The notes below the pieces were generated by a model that did no database searches, was not told the origin of the DNA, and saw only the letters and a program-made list of their open reading frames with translations. The translations under genes were made by a program, and so were the position numbers. 64,000 nt of DNA from Clostridiales bacterium UBA6114 (lineage in GTDB: Bacteria > Bacillota > Clostridia > Oscillospirales > Butyricicoccaceae), in contig DIWE01000008.1 in the NCBI GenBank assembly GCA_002423435.1, positions 62,001 through 126,000 on the forward strand. The letters run 5' to 3'. Shown piece after piece: positions 53,332 through 62,338 of this stretch (the stretch's first letter is position 1; the number at the start of each line of letters is the position of its first letter).

Positions 53332-54204
53332 ATGAAAAAGAAATCGAGATTGACACTAAGCTTCCTTGCCGCATGCCTCGGCCTCGCCCTTCTAAGCGGA
53401 TGCTCGCAGCAGCCGGCGTCGGGCGGGCAGAGTACGCAATCCGCCCCGGACCAGAGCGCACAGGTGAGAAAGATCAAATACGCGTTTACCAATACCCTAA
53501 AACCCGTTTCCTATATCGATGAGAACGGAAACCCCGCTGGATACGACGTCGAGGTCATCAAGAAGATCGACGAGCTGCTCCCCCAGTATGAGATCGAGCT
53601 TATTGGGACGTCGTCCGAGGACGCGTGGCTCGGCGTTGAGACGGGCAAGTATCAGCTGTGCACCACAAATTCCTACAGGACGGCCGCCAGAGAGGAAAAG
53701 TATCTGTTTGCCACCCAGAATCAGGGCGGGAATTTACAGGGTCTCGTCGTAAGGAAAGAGCATGCCGACGTCAAAACCTTGCCGGACGTCCACGACAAGG
53801 GCTTAAGGCTTACCCCGCTGCGGCCCGCCGACGCGATTTACGCCGTGATCGACACCTATAACAAGGAAAATCCAGATAAGGCGGTAACGCTCCAATCAAT
53901 CGACCAGTTTGAAAACGCCGACGCCGTCAAATGGGTCGCGGAGGGAAGATACGACGTGTTCCCCATGGCAAGTACCATATACGACAGCATGGTTACGGCC
54001 CCCGACGGCCAGCTGCACGACTTAAGCGACAAGCTTTCGTACAGCACGTATGACGCGATCGCCACATGGGCGCTGATCAACAAAGACGAGACGGAATTTC
54101 GCGGCGCCTATCAGGAGGCGCTGATCGGGCTGAAAAATGACGGCACGCTGAGCGAGCTGTCGCAGGAATATATGGGCACCGATATTTTTCAGTATTTCAA
54201 ATAA
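53332..54204 (+). CDS. Polar amino-acid ABC transporter binding lipoprotein
   Basis: About 290 residues from ATG 53332. Lipoprotein signal with lipobox LSGC, then a Ser/Gln-rich linker, then a family-3 solute-binding domain (YAFTNTLKPVSYIDENGNPAGYDVEVIKKI and KYQLCTTNSYRTAAREEKYLFAT). Members bind amino acids and opines. A small hairpin-bearing gap separates it from the LanC-like gene. The two permeases and the ATPase that follow complete the importer. Confidence 0.92.
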   Translation: MKKKSRLTLSFLAACLGLALLSGCSQQPASGGQSTQSAPDQSAQVRKIKYAFTNTLKPVSYIDENGNPAGYDVEVIKKIDELLPQYEIELIGTSSEDAWLGVETGKYQLCTTNSYRTAAREEKYLFATQNQGGNLQGLVVRKEHADVKTLPDVHDKGLRLTPLRPADAIYAVIDTYNKENPDKAVTLQSIDQFENADAVKWVAEGRYDVFPMASTIYDSMVTAPDGQLHDLSDKLSYSTYDAIATWALINKDETEFRGAYQEALIGLKNDGTLSELSQEYMGTDIFQYFK

Positions 54205-54298
54205 TACATTTGATTAAGAAGTACCGGAACGGAGGCCGCGCAACAGGCGCCGGTCTCCGATCCGGTATCACCGCTCGGACTGATTTTGGGGGATATTT

Positions 54299-55006
54299 AT
54301 GGGGAAGTTTGATTTTTTATATATATTCGAGAGCATACCTCCGTTGCTTCCGTATTTGGGGATCACCATGCTCATCGCTTTCTCGACATTGATCCTGGGC
54401 CTCTTTTTCGGCGCGCTGCTCTCGTGGGCAAAGCTCGGAAAAAACCGGGTCGCAAAAAACCTGGCTTACGGCTACACCTCCGTGATCCGCTGTACGCCTT
54501 CCATCATACTGCTTTTTATCTGCTATTACGGGGTGCCGAAAATATTTGCGCAGTTCGGGATCAATCTGAATGATATCAATCTGGTGTATTTTGTGCTGAT
54601 CGCTTTTACCCTGCTCTACGCCGCCATTCTGTCGGAGCTGATCCGCTCGACCTATGAGGCGATAGACAGGGGTCAGTTCGACGCCGCGGCGGCGGCGGGT
54701 CTGACGACGGTGCAGACCATAAGAAAGATCATCCTGCCCCAGGGCTTTTACATTGCCCTGCCCAATTTGGGAAATTCCATTATTACGCTCTTAAAAGAGA
54801 GCTCCCTCGCCTTTACCATCGGCCTGATCGACGTCATGGGCAAGGCAAAGCTGATGATCTCCTTGAATTATGGGAATCACGCCCTTGAAATCTACCTTTC
54901 GCTGTCGATCATTTATTGGGGCCTGACCCTTTTGATCGCAAAAGGTACAAAAGTGCTTGAAAACACGCTCAGCAAGGGCGGACGCGGCTTAAAACAGGCC
55001 GTCTGA
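54299..55006 (+). CDS. Amino-acid ABC transporter permease (HisM/GlnP-type), 1
   Basis: A 235-residue permease with about five segments. The start ATG 54299 has GGGGGAT upstream. The family EAA loop is visible as GLTTVQTIRKIILPQGFYIALPNLGNSIITLLKESSLAFTIG, and the N-terminus has the SWAKLGKNRVAKNLAYGYTSVIRCTPSIILLF pattern of polar amino-acid permeases. It pairs with the next gene to form the membrane channel. Confidence 0.92.
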   Translation: MGKFDFLYIFESIPPLLPYLGITMLIAFSTLILGLFFGALLSWAKLGKNRVAKNLAYGYTSVIRCTPSIILLFICYYGVPKIFAQFGINLNDINLVYFVLIAFTLLYAAILSELIRSTYEAIDRGQFDAAAAAGLTTVQTIRKIILPQGFYIALPNLGNSIITLLKESSLAFTIGLIDVMGKAKLMISLNYGNHALEIYLSLSIIYWGLTLLIAKGTKVLENTLSKGGRGLKQAV

Positions 55007-55019
55007 GGAAACGGGTGAA

Positions 55020-55760
55020 ATGATGTTTTTTAATATCCCTTTCTTTCTGCAAGCCATTATCGATATTCTTCCGGGGATACCGATCACTCTGTTTGTCCTT
55101 TTGTTTTCCCTGGCTGTCGCCCTTCCCCTGGGCTTTTTGCTCGCGGTTGCCCGCAATAAAAAGATCAGATTTTTCTCAAGGGCGGCGGCCGTATATGTTT
55201 CGTTTATCAGAGGCACCCCAATGATCGTTCAGATTTATATCATTTACAACAGCATTCCCGGCATTCTTGCCGCCTTTTTCAAGCAGGCGGGGATTTCGGT
55301 CAATGTTTTCGACATAAATCCCCTCCTTTACGCCCTGATCGTTTTTTCCCTCAACACAATCGCGATTTTATGCGAAATCTTCCGGTCGGCGCTTTATACC
55401 GTAGGCGCCGGGCAGATGGAGGCGGCCGTCACAAACGGCCTTTCGGAGGCGCAGGCGTACAGGAGGATCATCATCCCCCAGATGATGATCGCGGCATCCG
55501 CCAATCTCTGCACGGCGTCCATTGAGCTCCTTAAAAATACGTCTTTGGTGTTTTACATGACCGTCATGGACGTCATGGGGATCATCAAAACAAGCGCCGC
55601 CCTCGGCTATCACTATTTTGAGGGTTATACCCTGGCGTTTCTTGTGTATCTGCTGCTTTGCTACCTGGTTCAGTGGATTTTCAGAGCTGTCGAGAAAAGA
55701 ATGAAACGAAAAAGCGGCTTATCTAGTGACCTGCCGGACAGGGAGAAATCATATGCTTAA
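55020..55760 (+). CDS. Amino-acid ABC transporter permease, 2
   Basis: A 246-residue permease of the same type, starting at ATG 55020 (or 55023). It has the YVSFIRGTPMIVQIYIIYNSIPG motif near residue 60 and the EAA loop GLSEAQAYRRIIIPQMMIAASANLCTASIELLKNTSL. It overlaps the ATPase gene slightly, so translation is probably coupled. Confidence 0.92.
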   Translation: MMFFNIPFFLQAIIDILPGIPITLFVLLFSLAVALPLGFLLAVARNKKIRFFSRAAAVYVSFIRGTPMIVQIYIIYNSIPGILAAFFKQAGISVNVFDINPLLYALIVFSLNTIAILCEIFRSALYTVGAGQMEAAVTNGLSEAQAYRRIIIPQMMIAASANLCTASIELLKNTSLVFYMTVMDVMGIIKTSAALGYHYFEGYTLAFLVYLLLCYLVQWIFRAVEKRMKRKSGLSSDLPDREKSYA

Positions 55761-56505
55761 TATTAAAGGGATCAGAAAGTCCTTCGGCGCGAACGAAATA
55801 TTGAAGTCAATCAGCTTCGAAATCAAAAAGGGCGACGTCACCGTGATCCTGGGCCCCAGCGGCTCGGGCAAAACGACGCTTTTGCGGTGCATCGATTTTT
55901 TGGAGAAATCGGACGCGGGCACCATCTCCTTTGGCGATGGCGAGATCGAATTGAGCAAGGCCACCAAAAAGCAGATCCTGGCCGTCCGGAGAAGGATCGG
56001 CTTCGTCTTCCAGAACCATAACCTGTTCAACAATAAAACGGCGATGGAAAACGTCACCGAAGGCCTGATCATCGGAAGGAAAATCCCGAAGCCCGAGGCG
56101 GAAAAAATCGCAAAGGAGGCGCTCGACAAGGTGGGCCTCAGCGATAAATACGGCTACTACCCGAACCAGCTTTCGGGAGGACAGCAGCAGCGGGTGGGGA
56201 TCGCAAGGGCGATGGCGGCAAAACCCGACGTTATTCTGTTTGACGAGCCGACCTCGGCCCTTGACCCGGAGCTCACCGGGGAGGTCCTGTATGTCATGAA
56301 GAAGCTCGCGCAGGAAGGGGTGACGATGCTGGTTGTAACCCATGAGATGTCGTTTGCGCAGGATGTCGCGAACAGGGCTATTTTTATGGATAAGGGAGTC
56401 ATCGTGGAGGACGCCCCTCCCTCCGAAATATTCGTGCATCCCAAGGAGGAGCGAACACGGCAGTTTTTGAGAAGAATCCTGCCGAACTTTGATTATGCGA
56501 TTTGA
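55753..56505 (+). CDS. Amino-acid ABC transporter ATPase
   Basis: About 250 residues from ATG 55753, preceded by AGGGAGA. Walker A GPSGSGKTT, the Q-loop FVFQNHNLF, signature LSGGQQQR, Walker B VILFDEPTSALD and the switch His in VVTHEM are all intact. It is of the GlnQ/HisP type and powers the two permeases. The operon continues into the racemase-family gene after about 37 bases. Confidence 0.96.
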   Translation: MLNIKGIRKSFGANEILKSISFEIKKGDVTVILGPSGSGKTTLLRCIDFLEKSDAGTISFGDGEIELSKATKKQILAVRRRIGFVFQNHNLFNNKTAMENVTEGLIIGRKIPKPEAEKIAKEALDKVGLSDKYGYYPNQLSGGQQQRVGIARAMAAKPDVILFDEPTSALDPELTGEVLYVMKKLAQEGVTMLVVTHEMSFAQDVANRAIFMDKGVIVEDAPPSEIFVHPKEERTRQFLRRILPNFDYAI

Positions 56506-56542
56506 AGGAAGCGTGTGAAAAATCACACCGGCGGGAGGTTTT

Positions 56543-57262
56543 ATGTATTACGGAAACACGACGAACTACGGCCAGGCAATCGGGATTCTCATGCTGAACA
56601 CCGGATTTCCCCGAATACCGGGCGACATAGGCAACGCGACGACCTTTGATTTCCCCGTGCTTTACAAGGTGATTTCGGCCGCAAACGCGCATACGGTAGT
56701 CGACGAGCAGGGGAAGGACCTGCTCGAGCCTTTTATCGAGGGCGCAAGGGAGCTTTCGGCGCAGGGCGTGCGGGCCGTCACGACAAGCTGCGGCTTTTTG
56801 GCCGTTTTCCAAAAAGAGCTCGCGGCGGCCGTCGACGTGCCGGTGTTTGCCTCGAGCCTGATTCAGGCAAAATTCGTCTATCCGATGCTGAAGGCCGGGC
56901 AAAAAATCGGGATCATCACGGCCAACGCGGCGAAGCTGACCGGGAGGCATTTTGAAGGCGTGGACATCGCCGGCATTCCGAAGGTGGTCGTCGGAACCGA
57001 AGACACGGATTTTTCAAGGACCTTTACAAGCGGCGTTCATTACCTGGACGAGGAAAAAGCGCGCGCGGACCTGACCCGTATTGCCGGCCGGCTGGTAAAG
57101 GATCACCCGGAGGTCGGAGCCATCGTGCTCGAATGCACCAATATGCCCCCCTACGCCGCCGACATCCAGCAAAAAACGGGCCTGCCTGTGTTTGACATTG
57201 TAACGCTTGTAAATTACGTCTACTCGGCCGTGGTGAGGAAGCGTTACCAGGGGTATCTGTAA
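56543..57262 (+). CDS. Asp/Glu/hydantoin-racemase-family enzyme
   Basis: A 239-residue member of the cofactor-independent Asp/Glu/hydantoin racemase superfamily. The two catalytic cysteines are Cys83 in TTSCGFL and Cys198 in LECTNMP, one on each half of the fold. GGAGG precedes the start. It lies in an amino-acid import operon with flavin dehydrogenases, so it likely epimerises an amino acid or a related acid to the isomer the dehydrogenase uses. Maleate isomerase and arylmalonate decarboxylase relatives exist, so the exact reaction is open. Confidence 0.87.
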   Translation: MYYGNTTNYGQAIGILMLNTGFPRIPGDIGNATTFDFPVLYKVISAANAHTVVDEQGKDLLEPFIEGARELSAQGVRAVTTSCGFLAVFQKELAAAVDVPVFASSLIQAKFVYPMLKAGQKIGIITANAAKLTGRHFEGVDIAGIPKVVVGTEDTDFSRTFTSGVHYLDEEKARADLTRIAGRLVKDHPEVGAIVLECTNMPPYAADIQQKTGLPVFDIVTLVNYVYSAVVRKRYQGYL

Positions 57263-57293
57263 ACCCAACTGCGATTTGGAAGAGGGTGATGGC

Positions 57294-57608
57294 ATGAGAG
57301 TGATCGAGCATCCGGTTTTGGGAGACCTTAAGGAAAAAAAGAGCATTACCATCTATTTTGACGGAAAGCCGATACAGGCCTTTGAGGATGAGCCGGTTGC
57401 CGCCGCCCTGCTGAACGCCGGGATCAAGGCCTTCCGGAAAACGCCGAAAAGGCACGAGCCCAGAGGGATTTTCTGCGCGATCGGCCGGTGCACCGACTGC
57501 ATGATGATCGTCGACGGCGTCCCCAATGTCAGGACCTGCGTCACGGGGGCAAGAGACGGCATGCGGGTCGAAAGCCAGGACGGACTGGCAAAAGGAAAGA
57601 GGCAATGA
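57294..57608 (+). CDS. [2Fe-2S] subunit of an opine/hydroxyproline-dehydrogenase-like complex
   Basis: About 104 residues from ATG 57294, behind GAAGAGGG. Plant-type ferredoxin-like fold with cysteines in FCAIGRCTDCMMIVDGVPNVRTC. This is the small subunit pattern of HcnA/OoxA-type dehydrogenases, where it pairs with a FAD/NAD-binding subunit and a DAO-type subunit. The next gene starts one base after the stop. Confidence 0.88.
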   Translation: MRVIEHPVLGDLKEKKSITIYFDGKPIQAFEDEPVAAALLNAGIKAFRKTPKRHEPRGIFCAIGRCTDCMMIVDGVPNVRTCVTGARDGMRVESQDGLAKGKRQ

Positions 57609-57609
57609 A

Positions 57610-58734
57610 ATGGAAAAAATCACTGCGGACATCGTGGTAATCGGCGCGGGCCCCGCGGGCCTGTGCGCGGCCGTGGAGGCTTCGAGGTCGGGCGCTGCGG
57701 TGATCGTTGTCGATGAAAATCAAAAGCCCGGGGGCCAGCTTTTCAAGCAAATACATAAGTTTTTCGGCTCGAAGCAGCACCTCTCCGGGGTGAGAGGGTA
57801 CAAAATCGGCGAGCAGCTCCTGGAAGCCGTGGAAAAAAGCGGCGCGCAGGTCATGCTGGACAGCCTCGTATACGGCCTGTTCCCCGACAAGCTGATGGGT
57901 GTGATCCACGGGGGAAAATCCTACCTGCTCGAGGCCAAAAGGATCATCGTCGCGGCAGGCGCCAAGGAAAACTACCTGGCCTTTCCGGGGAGTACGCTGC
58001 CCGGCGTGATGGGGGCTGGGGCCGCGCAGACGATGGTCAACATAAACCGGGTCCTCCCGGGAGAAAGGGCCGTCATGGTCGGCTCCGGAAACGTCGGCCT
58101 GATTGTTTCCTACCAGCTCATGCAGGCGGGATGCGACGTTGCGGCAGTTTTAGAGGGCGCCCCCAGGATCGGGGGATACAGCGTGCACGCCGCAAAGCTC
58201 AGACGGGCGGGAGTGCCGATCTATACCTCCCACACCATTGTGAGGGCGACGGGCGAAACCTGCGTGACCGGGGTCGAAATTACCGAGGTGGACCGAAACC
58301 TGAAGCCCATACCGGACACGCAAAAGCATATCGAGGCGGACACGGTGTGCCTTGCCGTCGGCTTAAACCCGATGACCGAGCTTTTATGGATGTACGGATG
58401 CCGCTTTACATACATCCCCTCCTTGGGCGGGCATGTGCCGCTTCACGATGAAAATATGGAAACCACAGCCCCCGGCGTTTATGTCGCGGGGGATGTCACC
58501 GGAGTGGAGGAAGCCTCCTCCGCGATGGAGGAAGGCAATCTCGCCGGAATTTCGGCGGCGCAGTCGCTCGGGTTTTATACGGAGGAGGAGGCCCGCTCCA
58601 AAAAAGAACAGGCGCGGGCGCGGCTTTGCGAGCTTCGGTCGGGCTATTTCGGCAAGGCAAGAAGAGAATCGAAGGAAAAACAAATCCATGCGATGAGCGA
58701 CTATATTTCTGCGTCAAAGACGGGTGTCGACTGA
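57610..58734 (+). CDS. FAD/NAD-binding subunit (HcnB-like)
   Basis: About 374 residues from ATG 57610; an upstream frame to 57526 is not supported. Rossmann FAD motif DIVVIGAGPAGLCAAVEASRSGAAVIVVDE, then GGQLFKQ, the second nucleotide loop AVMVGSGNVGLIVSYQL and the C-terminal PGVYVAGDVTGVEEASSAMEEG segment. This layout matches the B subunit of hydrogen cyanide synthase, opine oxidase and hydroxyproline dehydrogenase types. It passes electrons between the catalytic subunit and the iron-sulfur carriers. Confidence 0.92.
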   Translation: MEKITADIVVIGAGPAGLCAAVEASRSGAAVIVVDENQKPGGQLFKQIHKFFGSKQHLSGVRGYKIGEQLLEAVEKSGAQVMLDSLVYGLFPDKLMGVIHGGKSYLLEAKRIIVAAGAKENYLAFPGSTLPGVMGAGAAQTMVNINRVLPGERAVMVGSGNVGLIVSYQLMQAGCDVAAVLEGAPRIGGYSVHAAKLRRAGVPIYTSHTIVRATGETCVTGVEITEVDRNLKPIPDTQKHIEADTVCLAVGLNPMTELLWMYGCRFTYIPSLGGHVPLHDENMETTAPGVYVAGDVTGVEEASSAMEEGNLAGISAAQSLGFYTEEEARSKKEQARARLCELRSGYFGKARRESKEKQIHAMSDYISASKTGVD

Positions 58735-59237
58735 TGGAGGGTATTTTATATACGGGGATTCCGTCGGAGGCGGAGCTTGCGGCCTGTCCTGGGATCCCTT
58801 CCGCAAAACGGATCGAGGAAGGAAGGGTCGCAATCATCGAGTGCGTGCAGGAGATCCCCTGCAATCCGTGCGCGGCCGCCTGCATGTTCGGCGCGATCTC
58901 GGTGAGCGGGGAGATCACGTCCCTCCCCTGCCTCGACGAGGGCAAATGCACGGGCTGCGGGCAGTGTATCGTACAGTGTCCCGGCCTTGCAATCATTGTG
59001 CTTCATAAAAATTACAGCGAAACGGAGTCGACCGTCGATTTTCCCTTTGAATACCTCCCGCTGCCCCGGGAGGGGGATATCGTCGACGCCGTCGACAGAG
59101 CGGGCGAGGCGGTCTGCAAGGGCAGGGTGCTCAAGGTGATCAGGCTCGCCTCCTTTGACGGCACCTGCGTGATCCGTCTCGCCGTCCCGAAAAAGTACGC
59201 CGAAATCGTAAAAAGCATGAAACGGCTTCAAAAATAG
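58734..59237 (+). CDS. 4Fe-4S ferredoxin-like electron-transfer subunit
   Basis: About 167 residues from ATG 58734, overlapping the previous stop (TGATG). Cysteine runs CNPCAAACMFG and CTGCGQCIVQCPG could hold two [4Fe-4S] clusters. The C-terminal half continues with a small beta-rich domain (EYLPLPREGDIVDAVDRAGEAVCKGRVLKVI). This subunit is not part of the classical three-subunit HcnABC set; it may connect the dehydrogenase to ferredoxin-type anaerobic electron carriers. Confidence 0.88.
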   Translation: MEGILYTGIPSEAELAACPGIPSAKRIEEGRVAIIECVQEIPCNPCAAACMFGAISVSGEITSLPCLDEGKCTGCGQCIVQCPGLAIIVLHKNYSETESTVDFPFEYLPLPREGDIVDAVDRAGEAVCKGRVLKVIRLASFDGTCVIRLAVPKKYAEIVKSMKRLQK

Positions 59238-59263
59238 CAGGCCGCAAACAAAGGAGGATCCCT

Positions 59264-59539
59264 ATGGAGGAGGACGTCATTATCTGCCGCTGCCAGGAGG
59301 TTACCAGGGCGGAAATATTGAAAGCGATCGCGGACGGCGCGACGACAATAGACGGCGTGAAAAAACGGACAAGGGCCGGAATGGGGCTGTGCCAGGGAAA
59401 AACATGTCAAAGACTTGTTGCACGGATTCTATCGGAGGAAACGGGCAGGGATATGTCCGAACTTCTTCCGCCGACCTTTAGAGCGCCGGTAAGGCCGGTA
59501 AAAATAAGCATCCTTGCAGGCGGTGGAGAGAATGAATGA
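59264..59539 (+). CDS. BFD-like [2Fe-2S] protein
   Basis: A 91-residue protein with the bacterioferritin-associated-ferredoxin-like motif: CRCQEVTRAEI near residue 8 and GLCQGKTCQRLVARIL near residue 42. AAGGAGG precedes the start. In related operons this domain is fused to or paired with the FAD subunit. Its end overlaps the start of the DAO-type gene by eight bases. Confidence 0.9.
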   Translation: MEEDVIICRCQEVTRAEILKAIADGATTIDGVKKRTRAGMGLCQGKTCQRLVARILSEETGRDMSELLPPTFRAPVRPVKISILAGGGENE

Positions 59540-60734
59540 ATCCGATGTGATCGTCGTCGGCGGGGGCGTTATCGGCAGCGCCCTTACCTATTACCTGAGC
59601 CTGCTCGGAAAAAAGGCGCTTCTTCTGGAAAAGGCCGACCTCTGCCACGGCTCCGCCGGCGCCACCGACGGCTATATCACGCCGCACACCAAAAAACCGG
59701 GCTATCATCTGGAGCTTGCGCTCAAAAGCTGCGAAATCTATGAAACCCTCGCGCAGGAGCTTGAAACGGACATCGATTTTGAGCTTGATCTCCACTGCGG
59801 CGGCATCCAGGCGTGCGAGGACGAAATGCAGTGGGAGCTGATCTCCGCCAACGCCCGCGAGCTTATAAAAAGCGGACTTGCGCTTTCGATGCTGGACATT
59901 ACGCAGGCGCGCAGGATAGAGCCCGCCCTCTCCCCGAAGCTGCGGGGCGCCCTGTACAGCCCGATCGCCAGCAGCGTAAACCCGTTCCGGCTGACCCAGG
60001 CCTATACCGACGCGGCCAAAAGGCACGGCGCGAGGGTGATGATCGAAACAGAGGTGCGCTCCCTTGTCTTCGAAGGGGAGAGAGTGGTCGGCGTCTCCAC
60101 AAACAGAGGGGATTTTCATGCCGAATACATTGTAAACTGCTGCGGCTCGTGGGGGGCGTCGGTCGCCAAAATGGCGGGGCTTACTATGCCCATCGTGCCC
60201 AAAAGGGGCCAGATCATCGTCTCCGAGCCCGTCGCGCCGCTTCTCAACACGGTGATGCAAAGCGGTATCTATCCGATTATCAAATTTCACCCCGAGCGCA
60301 TCACCGACGAAAAGGTATTCCGCCTCGGCCTTGCGTTCGGAATCGAGCAGACCAAAGACGGCTCCCTGCTGATCGGGGGCACAAGGGAGCTCGCCGGCTT
60401 CGACCGCGGCAACACCCCTGAAGCAATCGAAGCGGTCTTAAAAACGGTCAGCCGGTATATTCCCGCGATTCTCGATCTGAATTTTATCCGGTGCTTCTCC
60501 GGCTTGAGGCCGCATACGCCCGACGGGCTGCCCATCCTCGGCAAGGTCAAAAGTGTTCCCGGCTTTGTAATGTGCTGCGGGCACGAGGGGGACGGCATCG
60601 CTCTGGCGCCCATCACGGGAAAGCTTGTGGCGGAGGACCTTGTTTACGACAAAACGAGCTTTCCGATAGAGCCCTGCGCCGCCGAGAGATTTTTCGAAAG
60701 CGCCCCGGAAAGAAACGGGGCCGCCGGTTTTTGA
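59532..60734 (+). CDS. DAO-family FAD-dependent catalytic subunit
   Basis: About 400 residues from ATG 59532. FAD site DVIVVGGGVIGSALTYYLSLLGKKALLLEKADLCHGSAG at the N-terminus and the C-terminal FSGLRPHTPDGLPILGKVK region. It is the HcnC/OoxB-type catalytic subunit that oxidises a secondary amine or D-amino acid to an imine. Context (importer, racemase, iron-sulfur subunits) supports oxidation of an imported amino-acid derivative. The last gene of the oxidative set, it is followed by an exporter-type gene after 73 bases. Confidence 0.9.
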   Translation: MNESDVIVVGGGVIGSALTYYLSLLGKKALLLEKADLCHGSAGATDGYITPHTKKPGYHLELALKSCEIYETLAQELETDIDFELDLHCGGIQACEDEMQWELISANARELIKSGLALSMLDITQARRIEPALSPKLRGALYSPIASSVNPFRLTQAYTDAAKRHGARVMIETEVRSLVFEGERVVGVSTNRGDFHAEYIVNCCGSWGASVAKMAGLTMPIVPKRGQIIVSEPVAPLLNTVMQSGIYPIIKFHPERITDEKVFRLGLAFGIEQTKDGSLLIGGTRELAGFDRGNTPEAIEAVLKTVSRYIPAILDLNFIRCFSGLRPHTPDGLPILGKVKSVPGFVMCCGHEGDGIALAPITGKLVAEDLVYDKTSFPIEPCAAERFFESAPERNGAAGF

Positions 60735-60807
60735 CGGATTTCTTTGACGGACACTGTTTTCTCTGCTATTATTAAAACGCTGCTTTGATCTTTGCCAAGG
60801 GATGGAG

Positions 60808-61689
60808 ATGCTGAAATTGACTGCAAGGCAAAAAGGGATTCTATTGATGATTTTATCCGCGTTCTTTTTTGCAGTCATGCAGATTGCCGTCAGTATGTGC
60901 GACAGCGATATCGGGGTCATGGAACAGATTTTTTTCAGAAATCTGATAAGCCTTTTGGTTTCTTTTGTGATCATCAGGAAAAATCACGGCTCGCTGTGGG
61001 GTGAAAAAAAGTATCAGGGAGCACTGCTCATGCGGGCGTTTATGGGGTGGATCGGCCTGGTTTTGTCGTTTTACGCGCTGAGACATGCGACGCAGGCGGA
61101 TGTCACCATCCTTAACAAGACCTCGCCCTTCTTTATCACGATATTATCCGCCGTCTTCTTAAAAGAAAAATTCAGCAAGGTGCAGATTCCCGCGCTCATT
61201 CTGGTCTTTCTAAGCGCGCTTTTGGTGTCGAGGCCGACGTTTGACTCGAGCTTCCTTCCGCTGCTCGCGGCCTTCGGCTCGGCGGCCGCTTCCGCCGTCG
61301 CGTATACCCTTCTGAGATATTTTAAGGAAAAGGTGGACGGTATGACCGTAATTATGTACTTCTCCACTTTCAGCACCCTGGTCTCCCTGCCGTTTATGCT
61401 CTTTGACCATTTTCAGATACCCGAATTAAAACAGCTTTTCCTGCTTTTGCTCGTCGGGATTTTCGGTTCCCTCGGCCAGATTGCCCTTACATATTCCTAC
61501 CGGCTGGTAAAGGCGGCCGAGGTGAGCATTTACAATCAGACCGGAATCGTGTTTTCCATTTTACTCGGCTTTTTTGTGCTCGGAGAAATACCGCATCCCC
61601 TTTCGGTGCTCGGCGGCTTTATCATCATCGGAGCGTCTTACCTCGTTTATGCTTATAACCGCAACGAGCAGGACACGGCGGACGAATAA
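60808..61689 (+). CDS. EamA/DMT-family transporter
   Basis: About 293 residues from ATG 60808 (AAGGGA six bases upstream). Ten hydrophobic segments in two EamA halves, for example LRHATQADVTILNKTSPFFITILSAVFLKEKFSK in the first and LGQIALTYSYRLVKAAEVSIYNQTGIVFSILLGFFVLGE in the second. Members move amino acids or metabolites, often outward. At the end of the amino-acid operon it may export a product. A bidirectional terminator follows. Confidence 0.88.
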   Translation: MLKLTARQKGILLMILSAFFFAVMQIAVSMCDSDIGVMEQIFFRNLISLLVSFVIIRKNHGSLWGEKKYQGALLMRAFMGWIGLVLSFYALRHATQADVTILNKTSPFFITILSAVFLKEKFSKVQIPALILVFLSALLVSRPTFDSSFLPLLAAFGSAAASAVAYTLLRYFKEKVDGMTVIMYFSTFSTLVSLPFMLFDHFQIPELKQLFLLLLVGIFGSLGQIALTYSYRLVKAAEVSIYNQTGIVFSILLGFFVLGEIPHPLSVLGGFIIIGASYLVYAYNRNEQDTADE

Positions 61690-61727
61690 GTTTTGGGCCT
61701 GCGCCGCATTCGGTTTCTGACAGTTCA

Positions 61728-61774
61728 AAAGCGCGGCACAGTCGGGATGTCCTGACTGTGCCGCGCTTTGTTTC
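61728..61774. terminator. Bidirectional terminator between the EamA and flavodoxin genes
   Basis: A 16-base perfect stem AAAGCGCGGCACAGTC/GACTGTGCCGCGCTTT (61728-61743 with 61754-61769) with a ten-base loop, then TGTTTC on the plus strand. It serves the converging operons. Confidence 0.9.
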
Positions 61775-61871
61775 TCAGAAATATTGAAGGACCCGCCGCC
61801 GATCAAATCTTGCGGGGCCGGATATCGCCGGTCCGGGTCAAAAGCCTCTCCAATCCGGCAAGATGCAAAGC

Positions 61872-62303
61872 TTACGACGCGGCAAGCTCTTTCCCGAGCT
61901 CCCTGCACATCTCAAGGCCCGTCTTGTCCGGAGCTTCGTTGACGATAATGCCTTCTCCGCCGATCAGCTTTGCCCCGGCGGCGGCGCATCTCTCCTGCCA
62001 GTCCCGCATCCACTGGCCGTCGCCCCAGCCGTAAGAGCCGAACAGGGCGATTTCCCTGCCGGAGAGCGTCCCCTCCACCGCGGAAAACATGGGCTCGAAT
62101 TCGGACTCCTCCAGCTGCTCGGCACCCATGGACGGGCACCCAAAGGCCAGTCTGTCATAATTTGCGACCATGCCGGAGGAAAAATCGGAGGCGGTAAAAA
62201 CAGCCACCTCGGCGCCGGCTCCTTTTGCCCCATCGGCAATTTCCTTTGCCATGGCCTCGGTGTTTCCGGTGCCGCTCCAATAAACGATTGCGACCTTTTT
62301 CAT
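61872..62303 (-). CDS. Flavodoxin
   Basis: A 143-residue flavodoxin. The FMN phosphate loop is SGTGNTEAM near residue 10, with the isoalloxazine loops near CPSMGAEQLEE and SYGWGDGQWM. It replaces ferredoxin when iron is scarce. It is the last gene of the leftward DUF2325-DUF3793-flavodoxin set, whose promoter carries two sites for the iron repressor (63230-63276). Confidence 0.93.
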   Translation of the reverse strand: MKKVAIVYWSGTGNTEAMAKEIADGAKGAGAEVAVFTASDFSSGMVANYDRLAFGCPSMGAEQLEESEFEPMFSAVEGTLSGREIALFGSYGWGDGQWMRDWQERCAAAGAKLIGGEGIIVNEAPDKTGLEMCRELGKELAAS

Positions 62304-62338
62304 GATGACGTTCCTTTCTTTATTTCAGAATCAAATAG

